In this document: positions 37,190 through 47,050 of the stretch, piece by piece
Layout of the letters: the number at the start of each line of letters is the position of its first letter
Position numbering within the stretch: the stretch's first letter is position 1
Assembly (NCBI GenBank): GCA_000711775.1
Contig: ARYC01018434.1
Span: forward strand, 1 to 64,000
Source: Oxytricha trifallax
Taxonomy: Eukaryota; Ciliophora; Spirotrichea; Sporadotrichida; Oxytrichidae
DNA length: 64,000 nucleotides
Reading direction: 5' to 3'
Made by a program: the position numbers and the translations under genes
The notes under the pieces: generated by a model
The model's database searches: none
The model's input: only the letters and a program-made list of their open reading frames with translations
What the model was told of the DNA's origin: nothing

Positions 37190-38637
37190 CACTCATACAG
37201 TACTTTTGCATTATTAGGCAACTTTCTAAACTTTATTTCTCGTATCCAGTTATGATTTAATATATTGTATGGTCAGCTCTGTTATTAGACTTAATGATTA
37301 TCTACTCCACCATATCTTTCATTTTACCTTTTATCTTATTCTACTCTATATATTGCTGCATTATCTGCTTTGAATCTTTCTCTCTTTTACAACTATAGTA
37401 ATCATTTTTTTTTCTTGCCATATTGCATTCACAAATTATTGCTGCTAGAGCCCATATACTCCACTTAATATCACCATCTCTACAATCCTCTCTTTCTGGA
37501 AAGTATCTAGGAGTACCATGCACTTTGCCAAGTACTGAAGCTTCAACTAGATATATTTAAATCTAAATTACTACTCTGATGTAAATAGTTAAGCATTATA
37601 TTCTTAGGCTTCAAATCTAAATGAACATATCCTGAGTGTGCAGCTCCTCGATGGCTTTACAAACATTTGTAAGAATAAGAGGTAACTACTTTGGTATCCT
37701 TTAATCTTAAATATAGTACATTAATGTCATTTAGTATAGAGGAAGAAGAAAAGGTACATGATCTTTGATCAAGCAGAATAGCATCGAGCTTTATTATAAA
37801 TCTGCACAATCTATCTCTTGATTTAGTAAGTGCTTGGTATTAATTTACGAATTCCATTTGATACTTTTCATCGCATTTGAAGTAGTTAAACTGTTATATC
37901 TTGTATGAGAATTACTCATCTGTTATAATTTTCTTCTCAAACTTATCCTCAAGGATAAAATAACTTTCTTTACACTCTTTAAGGTCAATTATATTCAATA
38001 TTGGAAGTTTAAGTTAATGCATCTTAAGAGTCATTTTTACTATCTCTGAGGCTGGGAGGTATCTTACTGCTTTAATAAGTAAATTTTCTTTCTTTTTTTT
38101 CTTTATTCCAAAGTTTCTAAAGAGTCTCTTGGCTTTCTTTTTTAAAGGAAGACCTCATCAGTCTATGGATCTCTTAACTTCAAACTTTTTTCCATGATGG
38201 TTTTTTTAGATAAACTTTTAGATCCCTTGAATGATTGTATTATTTATTACAGTAAGGGCAGAAATATTTTCCATCTATCTTATCATGCTTAAGAGAGATT
38301 GGGCTTGTTAAAATGCTGCTCTAAGATATGGAACTTAAGAGCAGATTAATAGGTGAAGTTCTTCTCACATTCTTCACATAAATGTAATGCTTTTATTTTT
38401 TTTTTATCTTCCTTCTCTTCAACCATTTTTATTGGAACTTTGAAATTGAATTTCTTAGTTCTGCATTTCTATTTAACAACTGAATTGCCATTCAAAGACT
38501 GATGCATAAAGTTAGTAAATTTCAGGTTCGTACTTCGTTGAAGCAATGCAAGTCTCAATTTTCTTTTGATTCATGAAAGAAATTTTTTGCTGGCTAATGC
38601 CAAGCAATGCCGCTTTTCTAAGTAAGTTATAGCTCAT
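37190..38637 (-). pseudogene. TBE-C zinc-finger/kinase gene, decayed
   Basis: The minus-strand start at about 38637 reads MSYNLLRKAALLGI, matching the region around CRAALLGAG of the intact TBE-B protein. The first C2H2 finger survives (CEECEKNF...HILEQH near 38350), but the second (CPYCNKQYNHS) has lost its histidines. The catalytic loop has become HLDLKPKN near 37615, losing the Arg and Glu of HRDLKPEN, and the DFN segment is replaced by unrelated sequence. GTPRYFPERED and IWALAAI near 37500 remain. Several frame changes separate these blocks. It retains the TBE kinase order but should be inactive. The C-terminal limit is uncertain because the frame stays open into the terminal repeat. Confidence 0.85.
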
Positions 38638-38934
38638 TTTTTAATGCAATTATTAATTATACAAGCTGTTTAAATTATACCTTTATACAAAAGTAAGAGC
38701 ATATCCTCAAAGATTTAAAGAGGTTTAATGAGAACAGTATACGAGAAATTGGCCTTATATTTCTTAATTTTAATGATAATTTATATACTTATTCATCCAT
38801 TTTATTCATTAAAATGCAACAAAATGTGCTTTGTGAAGTTAGGTGGTGCTCCTATAGCTGTTTTTGTAAATTTAGGAGAGGAAGTTTTAAAATTTAATTT
38901 TTTGGCTAGCAGGTGATACACACCCTCCCCCTTA

Positions 38935-39385
38935 ATGTATTATTTTATTTTTGTAGTCTGTCAAAGATTTTGAAGCTAAGCAAGATTTTCTTAAGAGACT
39001 TTTGTTTGCAAGCAATAGTTTTCGAGCTATGACAAAAACAAAGTTCAGTGATATGTCTAAAAACATCATAAAAATGTAAAAAGATTTCAAATTTATAATT
39101 ATTTTTATCTTTAGCTTTCTGAAAATCATATTTTGTTAGGGGCTTTTATCTAATTCTGAGCAAAAATAAAATTTAATAATTAAATTTTTGCTCAGAATAT
39201 GATAAAAGCCCCCCAAAATAAATTTTCAAAAAGCTAAAGATAAAAAATAATTTGAATTTTTTTTTACATTTTTATGATGTTTTTAGATATAAACTGAACT
39301 TTGTTTTTGTCATAGCTCGAAAACTATTGCTCGTAAGCAAAAGTGTCCAAAGAGAATCTTGCTCAACTTTAAAAACTCAACCTGA
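38935..39385. mobile_element. Imperfect palindrome lying inside TBE-C
   Basis: Arms of about 200 bp with visible mismatches and small indels meet near 39170. GGGGCTTTTATC...TTCTGAGC and GCTCAGAATATGATAAAAGCCCC flank the centre, and TTTTCGAGCTATGAC is shared at mid-arm. It separates the kinase and 22-kDa-type genes and roughly accounts for the extra length of TBE-C over TBE-B. The outer limits and any target duplication could not be fixed. Confidence 0.72.
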
Positions 39386-39689
39386 ACTTGATGAAGAAAA
39401 TAGTATATTAGTTAGCCAATTTTTTTAATGTACCTACTAATAGGGTTTTGAACTTTAATATAACCACCTAATTAAATTAATTATTATTAGGAGCAATTTA
39501 ATGGAGAAAGTTTATAAAAATTGATATAAAACTCTGAAACTTGGAGAAAGTTCCTCCATCTTTCTTTATATATGTGATGAAGGTTGACCTTAAGTTGGAT
39601 CTCTCTATTTAGACGTAAGATTTTAGTAAGTTTAGAATGGATATCCATAATTTTAAATTTCATAAAATTTTATAGAAACTAGAAGCAAG

Positions 39690-40470
39690 ATGGAATCTAT
39701 GAATGATGCAAATAAGAGAACATAATCTCAAGATTTAATAGGGAAATTTAGAAGTAACGAGGACCTCTACAGATAATTGGTATAGCAGGGTAAGGTTTTA
39801 TCTCTAATTAATATAATTTTTATAATTGGATTTTCTTGATAACTTAGGAGGGTACAAAAATCTCATTCTTAAAAGCCTTAAAAAGTGAAGAGAAAAAAGC
39901 TTTTAAGTCTAATGAAATTAGGATGACAGAGATACCTAACTACCCAGAAATATCTGTAACAAATCTCTATGAGGATGCTATGAGTGATCCTCATTTTGCT
40001 CTCTACCTACCATCGAAGCTACAACTCTCTAATAAGTTGCCAGAGAAAAACTTCTTCTTTTGTGTTCTTGGAACTCTGAAGCGTGATTACTTAAATGAAG
40101 TTATTCAGGAAGCTCACAAGAACTGCTATAGCATCTTCCCTGAAAAAAAGAGAAGCAAGGTATTAAATAAATGATACCTTGCTCTAGGAATTGCAGAAGC
40201 ATCCTTTCATCTCAAGTAAGATTAGACTTCTAACTTTAAAGAAAAACCTGTCACTGCTATTTTTTTTATGAAAGAGCGCAGCAAATTAAATAGAGAGAGA
40301 AAGTCTCAAGTAAATCATGAACTTAGCAAAAGACTCTACAAGGATATATAAAAGCCAAAGGAGATGAACCTTGATGCAGGAGCTTTCACTAAGAGAAGAA
40401 ATATAGGCAAAGCAAACATTAATAGGAAGAAAAGAAAGAGAAGCCAAATCCCTTTATGGGATAATTTAAT
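39690..40470 (+). pseudogene. TBE-C 22-kDa-type gene, decayed
   Basis: ATG 39690 opens MESMNDANKR, homologous to the TBE-B start. A GTAAGG...TTAG interval near 39790-39848 corresponds to intron 1, though its exact sites do not keep frame. The middle region (EIPNYPEISVTNLYEDAM near 39930) is well kept. A 26-bp GTAAGA...AAAG intron near 40216 matches intron 2 of TBE-B, after which the frame resumes as KKPVTAIFFMKERS. The last part (MNLDAGAFTKRRN at 40364) drifts out of frame before the conserved PFMG end. A TGA after VLNK at about 40172 ends one internal frame. It is likely non-functional. It is convergent with the transposase, as in TBE-B. Confidence 0.8.
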
Positions 40471-40481
40471 TTGTAACTTCT

Positions 40482-41500
40482 TCATTAGTTTAAACTTAAA
40501 ACTTATTTATATACACAAAATCTCCCTTCTCTTTCGCATACTTTTGATTTATTATCGCTAACTCTTTTAGCAGCATTCTTAATCAAATATACTTTATCTA
40601 TCTTAAATTCGTGCATCAAGTAACAGAACAATAGTTTCTTAGAGTGACCTTTCAATAACCCCCAATATAATTCAATTCCATTGAATTGAAAGCTGTAAGT
40701 AACATTAAATACATGTGTTATATTTATCCTTTCATATTCTTTCCTTGAGTCTTTAATTTTGTGAACTGATAAATTATTTATAAACAGGATGATCTCTTAG
40801 TCAGCGTATATGTCTCTGAGTTATTGTAAAAACTTAATATATTATTAAGTCTTTATAGAACGAGGGTGAATAGCACAAACCTTGAGGCTACTATTTCACT
40901 GATTCCACCAAGTATAGATGGGTGACTATTTTAATCTTTTAGTCATAAACTTCAATATTACTGTACCTTTTGTACCAAGACCTCGATATGAAGGTATTGA
41001 ATGTTAACACTGTTTCATCAACATGAATGAATTTGATGTTATTATTAATAGCTCTCTGCATTTAATCATATATATAATTTAAATTAGTCTTATAAAATGG
41101 AGCATTAAAATCAATCTTGACTCTCTTGTAGTATATTCCATTCTGTATATATATAATAGCTATAGATAAGCAAAGAAGTTAAGCTCGGGAAATTGGCGAA
41201 GAAACATCACAGCTCTTTAAGCCAGAGAGAATGTGCCCATTATTTTAGAGTATAGTCATTGATGAGATAATCAATATGATGCTGTTAAAACTTCAGAGCC
41301 TTATAGGCTTAGAATTAAGCTACTATCTCTTCAAATTCAGTGAGACCTAACAGTTCTAGTAGATTAATGATAATGCCTTGCTATAAAAGTATAATTTAGA
41401 AAAGGCTTAAGTAACTCACTATAATCATGACATCCATATCGCAACTTAAATAGTAAATCAATGTAGTCACTGTCATAAATAGACCCCAAACCTAGCATAT
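40482..41500 (-). pseudogene. TBE-C transposase, decayed, catalytic Asp lost
   Basis: Minus-strand homolog of the TBE-B transposase. The first acidic motif survives (FIHVDETVLTF near 41030). The second motif reads FINNLSVHK near 40770, Asn replacing the catalytic Asp of VDNLSVHK. The Glu block (FQFNGIELYW near 40680) remains. Frame changes and small deletions occur through the N-terminal half. The terminal TGA is at 40484-40482. The gene is inactive both by frameshift and by loss of the second catalytic residue. Confidence 0.85.
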
Positions 41501-41653
41501 ACTCACTAAAATTACTAATATTTATAACCTAAACCCCTACATAAACCTTAATAAAGTATGCTTAATTTGTCCACTTATATAATTTAAAAACTTAATCAAA
41601 CTACTGAAAGGATTTTGGGGTTTTGATTAGGTACTCTGGAATACTAAATATAA

Positions 41654-42072
41654 TATTGTAGGAATACATTCGAATTTGGGAAATTAATTTAAATTAAAAT
41701 AATTATAAATCAAAATCTTGACAGTTAAAGTTGGCCAATTTAAACGATTTTGAGCTCATTCGATAGAGAATTCAAAATTAGCTGGACTTTATTATTGGCG
41801 GTACTATTTTATCGCATCCACAGAACTAGATAACTCGAGTTTAATTAAATGCATCTAAATTCAGAAAATTATACACTCACATTAAAGTCAAGTTATCTAG
41901 CTCCAGGGATGCGATAAAATAGTACCGCCAATAATAAAGTCCAGCTAATTTTGAATTCTCTATCGAATGAGCTCAAAATCGTTTAAATTGGCCAACTTTA
42001 ACTGCCAAGATTTTGATTTATAATTATTTTAATTTAAATTAATTTCCCAAATTCGAATGTATTCCTACAATA
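41654..42072. mobile_element. Palindromic TA-flanked element, 419 bp
   Basis: Inverted arms of about 185-190 bp with only a few mismatches (for example CTTGACAG against CTTGGCAG) and a short loop around 41840-41890. Termini read TATTGTAGGAATACATTCG inward on both sides, so a TA duplication is possible. It lies about 26 bp beyond the TBE-C right duplication. Non-coding. Confidence 0.88.
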
Positions 42073-42964
42073 AATATATTTTCACAGATCATATTAAATA
42101 ATTTTAATCTTAATACATAATACTAATATCTTCATTTAAAGTTAATAGAAAGATTGAGTAAGAAGCATGCATACAATTATCCTCTTTTTTTGTTAAATTT
42201 TATAATAACAACAATATTCATTTATACTTTTACTTAGCTCACATAAAATGCTTTTATTCAGATAAATATCATCAATTTAGTATGACACTTTAAAGTATTT
42301 AATATATTTGAACAATTATATCAGTTTAAATCCAATTAATAAGAACTTAAGTTTATTTTTTTATATTCTTATATATTTTTGAAAAAATTAAAAAATCTTT
42401 TCCAATAATTACTAACCCAGCATGTATTTATATATGCTTAAAATAATTTTAATAATTAAAGATAATAGCTCTTTTTGATTTTTTGAAAAATCTTTTATGA
42501 TTAATAAAGCGTTAACTCATTGAGATCTAATTTATTATTATTTGTAGCTAGTATTGTTTTATACAAAATAAATAATATATTGTCGATTTCTATCAGGTAT
42601 GCTGACTTACTAGCTATAAGACCAGAACCCTTAATATGTAGCTCTAACATATTCCTATTAAGTCTCATCGATAATAAATGAATAACTGTGCATTATTTGA
42701 AGACATAATATCAGTGCTTTTCATTGTACAATTAGTAAAATTTTAAGCTTCTGCTGTATTTCTGTAGAATCCAAAGTTTTAAATATTTAAATTTATTTTT
42801 CTTATTGACAACATTTTAACCGCTTAAATGAAGAGATAGAAAATGACTCCAGCTAACATTTATTGAATTGTGATGTTAAGATGGGGACTTATAGAATTGC
42901 TGTTTATTCCCTTAAATTAATGAAAATTATAATAATATTATTATTTAATTTGAACCTCTACGAT
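42073..42964. other. AT-rich intergenic DNA
   Basis: Nothing recognisable apart from short AT-rich frames. Confidence 0.55.
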
Positions 42965-43315
42965 ATGAATGCCGACTTCTTTCGATAATCTGGACAGCTT
43001 TAATATCTATTTGATATCAATACTAATGATTCTTACGTTTGTATTTGTTTTTTGTTGTTTGTTCTATCAACTGCTTTTGGAACATCGCTTACTAAAGTGA
43101 ATGATTAATTCCTTGTATATTTACTAGAGGGAATTGTTGAACCTTTAATAAATCCTTAGCAATTATAAAATTTTGTAATTAAATTGCACTTAAGCCGCAC
43201 AATTAACTTTACTAATAGTGAACGTGCACGGTGCGGAAGCTGGTCTGTTCAGTATGTGACCAAACAACCCTGGCTCTTGGACGGAGTTGACGGAAGTCCA
43301 AAAATCAAAGCATGA
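42965..43315 (+). CDS. Hypothetical 116-codon frame with GC-rich 3' part
   Basis: In ciliate code ATG 42965 (MNADFFRQSGQLQYLFDINT) runs to TGA 43313-43315. The middle has a hydrophobic stretch (VCICFLLFVLSTAFG). The last 45 codons are clearly GC-richer than the flanks and read ERARCGSWSVQYVTKQPWLL then DGVDGSPKIKA. I recognise no family. It could be a real small gene, or two MDS-like patches bridged by AT-rich DNA around 43130-43190 that may be an IES. Neither a promoter nor a pointer was identified. Confidence 0.38.
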
Positions 43316-43919
43316 AACTGTCTGATTATCTATATGGCTAGCTTAAGCCCAAATATTAATTTTCTTACAGCTTTAAATAATAATAATAATAAACTTCACT
43401 AATTACTTACTAATTTGAATTTAGAGTTATGCCTCTCCCTAAATTAGTTTATTAGTCAATTAGACAATTTATCACAGTTAAAATCGACTAAATTTTAAAT
43501 CTGCAAGTATTTGTACCTAATCTAAATAATATTTAACATAAACACACCTAATAGAAGGAGTAAAAATTATAAATAATTCATGAATCTCAAAATTATATAT
43601 TCACTTACTTTAACTTATTTATGAACAAAAAGGTATAATAGAATTGATCCTTTTAATTTTCTGAATTTGTAAATTTAGAAGAGATTTTCCCAATAAGAAT
43701 TTATTGTTTAAGTTTTTTAATAACCATATTAACAATTTAATTATGCTTGATTGCTAAATAAGATATGAAATCCTTCTCATATTTTCTTTGTCTGAAATTA
43801 CTTATCTAATGCTTGAGCTACATTCTGGATTTTCATTTTAAGAATGTAGCAATGATTGAATGTATTAAATAAAAATGCAACTCATAAAAATTAGAGTTTT
43901 TCAAAATTTAACTAAAAAA
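43316..43919. other. AT-rich intergenic DNA
   Basis: No feature recognised. Confidence 0.5.
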
Positions 43920-44375
43920 ATGGGAAAAAACAAAGAAAAAGATAGATATTAATTTTATATGACAAAAGAAGATGGATACAGAGCAAGATGAGCTGATAAA
44001 TTTTAGCAAATCGACGAAGAGTTAAACATTTTAAATGAGCAATAGAGTCGTAGATTTCATATGCAGTACATAATGATGGTCCTATTCTCTTTTATCTAAG
44101 AAATTAAAAGAAACGGATTTTAATATTATCAAGACTAAGAGACTTATATATTCAGCATAATTACATTAGATTTATTGTCTTTTTTATTTCAGTTACATTT
44201 TTTAGATGACAGTAATCGAGAGTTTACAAAAATTAAAGGATTTATTACAAGAGAAAAACCTGAATAAAAAACGCAAGTTTTTGAAGCAAAGTCTTCAAAA
44301 TTGGCAGTTAGAAATGGAGCTCCAACATCATAGGATCATTAATTTAATTAGATTTTTTACCATTGATTATTGTTT
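43920..44375 (+). pseudogene. Trm7/FTSJ1-type RNA 2'-O-methyltransferase relic
   Basis: ATG 43920 opens MGKNKEKDRYQFYMTKEDGY then RAR, a TGA at 43989-43991, then ADKFQQIDEELNIL. Trm7/FTSJ1 proteins begin with the pattern MGK..KD...YY..AKE.GYRARSAFKL.Q.DE.F, so the TGA sits exactly where Ser is expected. After a frame change near 44035 the next block reads RVVDFICST, a stop, WSYSLLSKKLK, matching the S-adenosylmethionine-binding RVVDLCAAPGSWS..LS.KL block but with the APG loop lost. After about 100 AT-rich bases, TKIKGFITREK and KLAVRNGAPTS match the family's ..GDIT.. and DLVV.DGAPD.TG blocks. Known members modify the tRNA anticodon loop. Two stops, a frameshift and lost motif residues make this a pseudogene, or a decayed paralogous MDS set. 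Confidence 0.72.
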
Positions 44376-44399
44376 GCAAGTTAAATAAAATTATTGAAT

Positions 44400-46064
44400 A
44401 TTTGTCTGGTTACTTTAGCTGCAGTAATAATTTTCGTGCAAATTTAACTAATAATAAACTTGTTCCCTATTTTTAATAGTAAAATCAGACTTTTATCACC
44501 TGAAAATAATTATTTTGCCAAAGTTTTTCAGTAAAAATAAAAAAAACTTACTTCATAAATAGATTAACTGATATTTTATGATGATTTTTTATTCATAAAT
44601 AAATGCTCTAGAAACTTTAATATTGAGGGTTTCAAAATTATTTGATGTCTTAACCAAATAGAGGAATCTGAAATCACTTACCATATATTTATTACTGTAA
44701 TGAGGAATAAGAAAATGATGGCATCATTACAATAGTTGTTATTTGAAAAACGAAAAATTAAATTCAGCATGAAGTAACCGCTTAACAAATAATCAAAAGA
44801 TATCCTTTAGCACATTAAGCCAATATAAAATCCTATTGATCCAACTTGCATAATTTTTCTAGGTTAAGAAAAATGAGTTTAATTATAATTATTTGTTTAA
44901 TTTAAATTTGAACAATTTTTTTACAATATTTAAGTGTATTATTTTACTATAATGAAATCTATGGTGCTAGTTAACAAATTTTAAAAGGTACAATAGTTAC
45001 TAAATTAAATGTTGTTGTTTAACATAACAATCTCTTTCTATGAGTTATTCATAGTTTTATTACCAAGTTCCACTTTCTAAAAATGCCTATATAAACTTAA
45101 GGATAATTTTTAAATATATACCAAAGCGAAAAAATTTGTTAGAAGAGTTAGGCTGGTTAATAAAAAGCATTAGTAAAATGGGATTTTAATTCAAATATAC
45201 TAATTAGTACTCACTCTTAATTATTCAAATGTAACAGAACAGACAACAGCTAAAAGTAATAATTATTTAAGAAATCAATTATGAGTTGTTTATCATACTC
45301 ATCAAAGGGCTTAGAGGTATAAGAGTTTATTCTTGATACATTAATTCCTATTTTAATAAGTATTTTTTGTAAAACACTAGGATGCTCTTTAGAATTAATG
45401 ATATCTATTTAATTCTCTTTATCTTAGGTAAGGGTGAACTTCGACGGACTTATCACAAATATAATTTTATTAATTTCTAATCTTATAAGGATAATCAAGC
45501 TTATTGTTTATTTTTAGATGCGAATTAAGGGGCATGATTTAATTCAGATTATTTAATGGATTAAATAAAGGGATAAAATATTAAATAAATTTCTACTCGT
45601 TGTCTAAATCTAATTTTATAATGGAATAATTATTTATATAATGGAATAATTCTTAATTTATGTTCCTAGATCCTCCTATTTCTTTTAGTATTAAATTAAT
45701 TTTTCTGTATTATAATTATGTCTATATGCCTCAAGAAATTAAATATTGTAATCTCTTTCAAAATTACATTCCTCTATGATCAAATCTAATAATTAATCGA
45801 CTTTTGGTATTTTAGGAATGGAACTGTATATTGGCTTGAAAAAATAATATACTACTTCATTTTTGCATTAAACCATTAATTTTCTTGAGTCGAAGGAAAA
45901 GATCTAGCTAATCTTTTTCAAACCTTGAAATTAATTTAAATTAATTGTAAAGCTCAAATATCGTAAATGGTGAACCTTATGGATAAGTATTATATATATC
46001 AAGCAATCAAATATCTGCCATATATTTAGTGCTTAATAATCATCGTTAGGGATTTATTACATAA
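44400..46064. other. AT-rich DNA with one long ciliate-code frame at 45281-45928
   Basis: The frame starts at ATG 45281 (MSCLSYSSKGLEVQEFILDT) and stays open for 215 codons to TGA 45926-45928. The product would be Ile/Leu-rich with no recognised domain. With TGA as the only stop such a length is expected by chance several times in a window like this. The rest is featureless. Confidence 0.3.
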
Positions 46065-46071
46065 ATTAATT

Positions 46072-46554
46072 GGGGGGAGGGGGAAGTTTCCTGCACCTGT
46101 TTATGATAAAAATACAAATTTTAGGGAAGTTTCCTGAACTTTTTTTATTTTTTTAATTTTTATTTTTTTAATTAAATTAACCATTATAAAAACTATCAAC
46201 CAACTTCAGGACTATTTTCACATTATAGTTGTACTTTAATTTATTAATCAATAGTCAATATCTATCTTCAGATTCTAACAACTCTGATATTTTTCACCTG
46301 ATGTTTTTAGGTTCTGCTATATTGATTCCAAATATTTTATCCGATTGTTATTGTAATTATGATTGAATTTTTCTTTACCTACATAATGTTAGACTATATT
46401 TTTTTGTATTTCTTTAATGATGAGCAATATGTTCTTAATATTAAATGGGTTCAAAAAAATATTAAATTTGTTAATTTATGTCAAATTTATTAAATTTAGC
46501 ATAAATAAATTAAAGCGAGCAGAAAACTTCCTCGAGGCAGGAAACTTCCCCCTC
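46072..46554. mobile_element. Inverted-repeat element with doubled subterminal motif
   Basis: The ends share GAGGGGGAAGTTTCCTGC as inverted copies (46079-46094 and 46537-46552). ATTAATT lies immediately outside both ends (46065-46071 and 46555-46561), a possible 7-bp target duplication. Each end has a second inner copy of GGAAGTTTCCTG (left near 46124, right as GGAAGTTTTCTGC near 46521). The interior is AT-rich and non-coding. Confidence 0.68.
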
Positions 46555-46561
46555 ATTAATT

Positions 46562-46773
46562 CAAATACCTATAGATTTAGTAAAAAGTACTATACCTGGG
46601 TTTTTAATACTAGTTTAAAGACCATTATATTTTTTCCAAATGCTCATTTCTGGGTAACATGGGAACCACAAGCTGTTTTTAAAGTTTCTTTATTTTCGTA
46701 ATTTTACTAAAGTCAAAGACTATTGTTAGAGTTTAATAAAAGTCAAGCAGTTTTTATGTTCAAATCACTTTGA
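46562..46773 (+). other. Possible coding segment
   Basis: The plus-strand frame reads YTWVFNTSLKTIIFFPNAHF, WVTWEPQAVFKV and, with TAA as Gln, on to TGA 46771-46773. The family is unknown. Confidence 0.25.
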
Positions 46774-46848
46774 CAAACATCACTTTGATGCAGATAATCA
46801 ATTCCGGAGATAAGTTTTTTATAGTTTTTTACAGGTCTGTTTTATTTC

Positions 46849-47050
46849 TCAGTTTCTTTTTTATGTGAAGCTATGTTTTAAACAGCTTAAACAACGAGAT
46901 ATCGCTTAGTATCCCTTCTCCACAAACATCTCCTTGTCATTTTCAATTATCTGCTTAAGCTGAGGATCTTAGAAATTCATTACAAAATAGCTTTAAAAAT
47001 AGCTGTTACACTTACTTCATAGAGCAATATAACACGAGGATGCCGAACTT
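46849..47050 (-). other. Possible two-exon coding segment
   Basis: The minus strand reads MNFQDPQLKQIIENDKEMFV then EKGYQAIS, ending at TGA 46851-46849. A 25-bp GTAAGT...AAAG interval at 47015-46991 behaves like a short intron: its removal joins ILVLYCSMN to YFVMNFQD in frame. Short introns of similar length occur in the TBE genes here. The family is not recognised. Confidence 0.33.

Larger units (their letters stand above)
37028..41625 (-). mobile_element. TBE-C: full-length telomere-bearing element in reverse orientation, 4598 bp
   Basis: The ends are CAAAACCCCAAAACCC at 37028 and the inverted GATTTTGGGGTTTTG ending at 41625 (one terminal substitution). ATT flanks both sides (37025-37027 and 41626-41628), again an ANT duplication. 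The inverted similarity continues for more than 100 bp but is imperfect. Gene order on the plus strand is kinase (-), 22-kDa-type (+), transposase (-), the mirror of TBE-B. It is about 480 bp longer than TBE-B, largely because a palindrome lies between kinase and 22-kDa-type genes. All three genes are damaged. Confidence 0.95.

Noticed and set aside
38728..38916. 62-codon frame upstream of the TBE-C palindrome
   Set aside because: Not present in TBE-B, no domain, and it lies in the non-coding interval between divergent genes.
44206..44388. 60-codon frame MTVIESLQKLKDLLQEKNLN
   Set aside because: Overlaps, in another frame, the methyltransferase-like block (GFITREK...NGAPTS), which has family support.
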